From an uncultured Phocaeicola sp. (GTDB taxonomy: Bacteria > Bacteroidota > Bacteroidia > Bacteroidales > Bacteroidaceae), in NCBI GenBank assembly GCA_948566455.1, contig CAOYQO010000017.1, positions 11,773-75,772 on the forward strand: a stretch of DNA of 64,000 nucleotides. The letters are read 5' to 3'. This document shows, in pieces, positions 63,000 to 64,000 of the stretch (position 1 is the first letter of the stretch; every line of letters starts with the position of its first letter). The notes below the pieces were generated by a model. It was given only the letters and a program-made list of their open reading frames with translations, ran no database searches and was not told the DNA's origin. The translations under genes and the position numbers were made by a program.

Positions 63000-63587
63000 T
63001 TAAAATACGTAGATCAGATTCAGTGCAGCCTTTGTAGGGCCTACATAGTGATGGGACTTGCCATCAATCAGTTTGGTACCGCAATCGGCACAAGGATAAG
63101 CATCGAAACGGGTATAGGCATAACCCAAGCCTATTTCTGCCTCTACATTCCAATGGCGGGAAAGAATCCACGAATAACCGTAAGCTACACCGGCGCCTAC
63201 AAACCATCCTTGATAACGACGGTCGGAAAGTTTGGACAAATCACTGCCCAAAAATGAAATGTCATTCTTCAGATTACCCACATTGTATTGTCCACCGTGG
63301 GCATGGATGCCTATAAAATGACCAGCAAAACGATCACAAAACCAGTAACGTGCCTCAGGTTGCAACATCCAGTGCTTCCATGTACGGCCATGCGAACGAA
63401 CCCACCCATTGTAGTTGCCTGACACATCAAGCGTCCATTTGGGGGCAAGACCAACCTCGGCTCCAAGATTAACAGTGCCGGAGGCGTCATAAAGAATATT
63501 GCTCTTCAATGCAACATTCTGAGCCTTCACAAATGCACTTCCACAAAACAGGAAGGAAAGCAAGATTGCATAATTTTTTATCTTCAT
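63000..63587 (-). CDS. DUF3575 outer-membrane protein, first gene of the fimbrial operon
   Basis: A 195-residue barrel-like protein with a signal peptide (to FVKAQ, about 23) and the DUF3575 pattern: NVALKSNILYDASGTVNLGAE, WTLDVSGNYNGW, RYWFCDRFAGHFIGIHAHGGQ, and the C-terminal KAALNLIYVF. DUF3575 genes regularly head Bacteroides fimbrial operons, paired with DUF3868; the role is unknown, perhaps in secretion or assembly. It is the gene nearest the second invertible promoter, with a leader of about 65 nt that carries one inverted repeat. Confidence 0.85.
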   Translation of the reverse strand: MKIKNYAILLSFLFCGSAFVKAQNVALKSNILYDASGTVNLGAEVGLAPKWTLDVSGNYNGWVRSHGRTWKHWMLQPEARYWFCDRFAGHFIGIHAHGGQYNVGNLKNDISFLGSDLSKLSDRRYQGWFVGAGVAYGYSWILSRHWNVEAEIGLGYAYTRFDAYPCADCGTKLIDGKSHHYVGPTKAALNLIYVF

Positions 63588-63628
63588 TGTATCTATAGTT
63601 TATATCAATTCATGCTATTTTGGGGCAT

Positions 63629-63833
63629 ATCTCTTATTAAGAGATATACATAGTGCTTTGCAAAATTACGTAAAGTGCTGGTAATAAGCAATAAAAAATA
63701 ACAGAAAAATTATATTTAATAAACAAGAAGTTAATCTAATCTAAGTTTATTCCGTTGTTTTAGGCCCGTTATAACCCTATAATTCATTGTAAATCTATAA
63801 CTTACATTTTTTATAGATCTCTTAATAAGAGAT
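63629..63833. repeat. Invertible promoter segment 2, controlling the fimbrial operon
   Basis: ATCTCTTATTAAGAGAT at 63629-63645 is exactly complementary to 63817-63833; the interval between them is 171 bp, against 170 bp in segment 1. The repeat cores are identical to those of segment 1, and outer flanks also agree for a few bases (ATAT on one side, CTA on the other). The single good promoter within the interval lies close to the operon-side repeat and points to the operon, so the segment is shown in the ON orientation. Confidence 0.75.
63661..63691 (-). promoter_or_regulatory. Promoter inside invertible segment 2, facing the fimbrial operon (ON)
   Basis: On the minus strand TAATTTTG (63668-63661) and TTG (63691-63689) are separated by exactly 20 bp, a full match to the Bacteroides consensus. 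The box ends 15 bp before the operon-side repeat. Confidence 0.75.
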
Positions 63834-64000
63834 CTACATAGCGCGTCACTTTTTTATGTTATAATACTATTACGACGCAATGTCAGGTATTATGAATGAT
63901 TATAATGCGATAGTTGGGGGAATCTGAATCCCGATTTGCTCCCGAATTGGCTCAGTTGTAATTCTTGGGGGATTACCCTTTGCAACTTCCCCTTTATGCA
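63834..64000. other. Sequence right of invertible segment 2, nothing assigned
   Basis: The last 167 bp hold no recognisable gene, promoter or hairpin. By analogy with segment 1, a recombinase gene might lie beyond the edge, but none is visible here. Confidence 0.4.

Noticed and set aside
63834..64000. Start of another fimbrial or recombinase gene
   Set aside because: No frame with coding character could be followed in the last 167 bp.

Overview
The window looks like chromosome of a gut Bacteroidota species close to Bacteroides/Phocaeicola. Evidence: about twenty promoters of the Bacteroides type (a TAnnTTTG box at -7, some with TTG at -33 and 20 bp spacing), weak Shine-Dalgarno sequences, surface lipoproteins with acidic export signals after the lipid cysteine, a TonB-dependent receptor, an Mfa1/Mfa2-type fimbrial operon, and housekeeping genes typical of the phylum. 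No rRNA or tRNA gene, intact insertion sequence or CRISPR array was seen.

Layout. 1-1831: 3' part of the fumarate reductase/succinate dehydrogenase locus (flavoprotein cut by the window edge, plus cytochrome b). 2022-8895: PAP2 phosphatase, an operon GNAT-parE-coaD-S41 protease, and a Ca/Na antiporter. 8959-12709: TonB-dependent receptor with a purple-acid-phosphatase-like enzyme. 12938-19145: accessory island with a small lipoprotein, a 1007-residue surface lipoprotein, an AraC-type regulator, a promoter segment between inverted repeats, and a tyrosine recombinase. 19350-22019: two L,D-transpeptidases and a dinD gene broken by an in-frame stop. 22534-41940: conserved genes (SpmAB-like, ybeY, NfeD-like/flotillin, mnmG, a consensus parS site, apt, uvrC, dtd-mazG-deoC, polyprenyl synthase, polA, ychF, panE-like, lgt, a CAT-like acetyltransferase). 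42176-47606: two outer-membrane barrels flanking a small, probably frameshifted secreted protein and two paralogous TPR/membrane/HTH-like proteins. 47813-54042: GH20 hexosaminidase, mutS, flavin reductase, Rpn-like nuclease. 54348-63587: a six-gene fimbrial operon led by a second promoter segment between inverted repeats.

Main point. The segments at 17474-17677 and 63629-63833 are built alike: two inverted copies of the near-palindrome ATCTCTTATTAAGAGAT, 170-171 bp apart, enclosing one outward-facing Bacteroides promoter close to one repeat. This is the anatomy of a phase-variable promoter. As assembled, the fimbrial promoter faces its operon (ON), while the other faces away from the AraC-type regulator/surface lipoprotein genes (OFF). 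The tyrosine recombinase at 18207-19145 is the obvious candidate invertase for both, which would make two surface structures 46 kb apart share one switch. Orientation calls and the link to this recombinase are inferences from sequence.

Start codons were adjusted in several places because the longest open frame begins inside the gene's own -7 promoter box.
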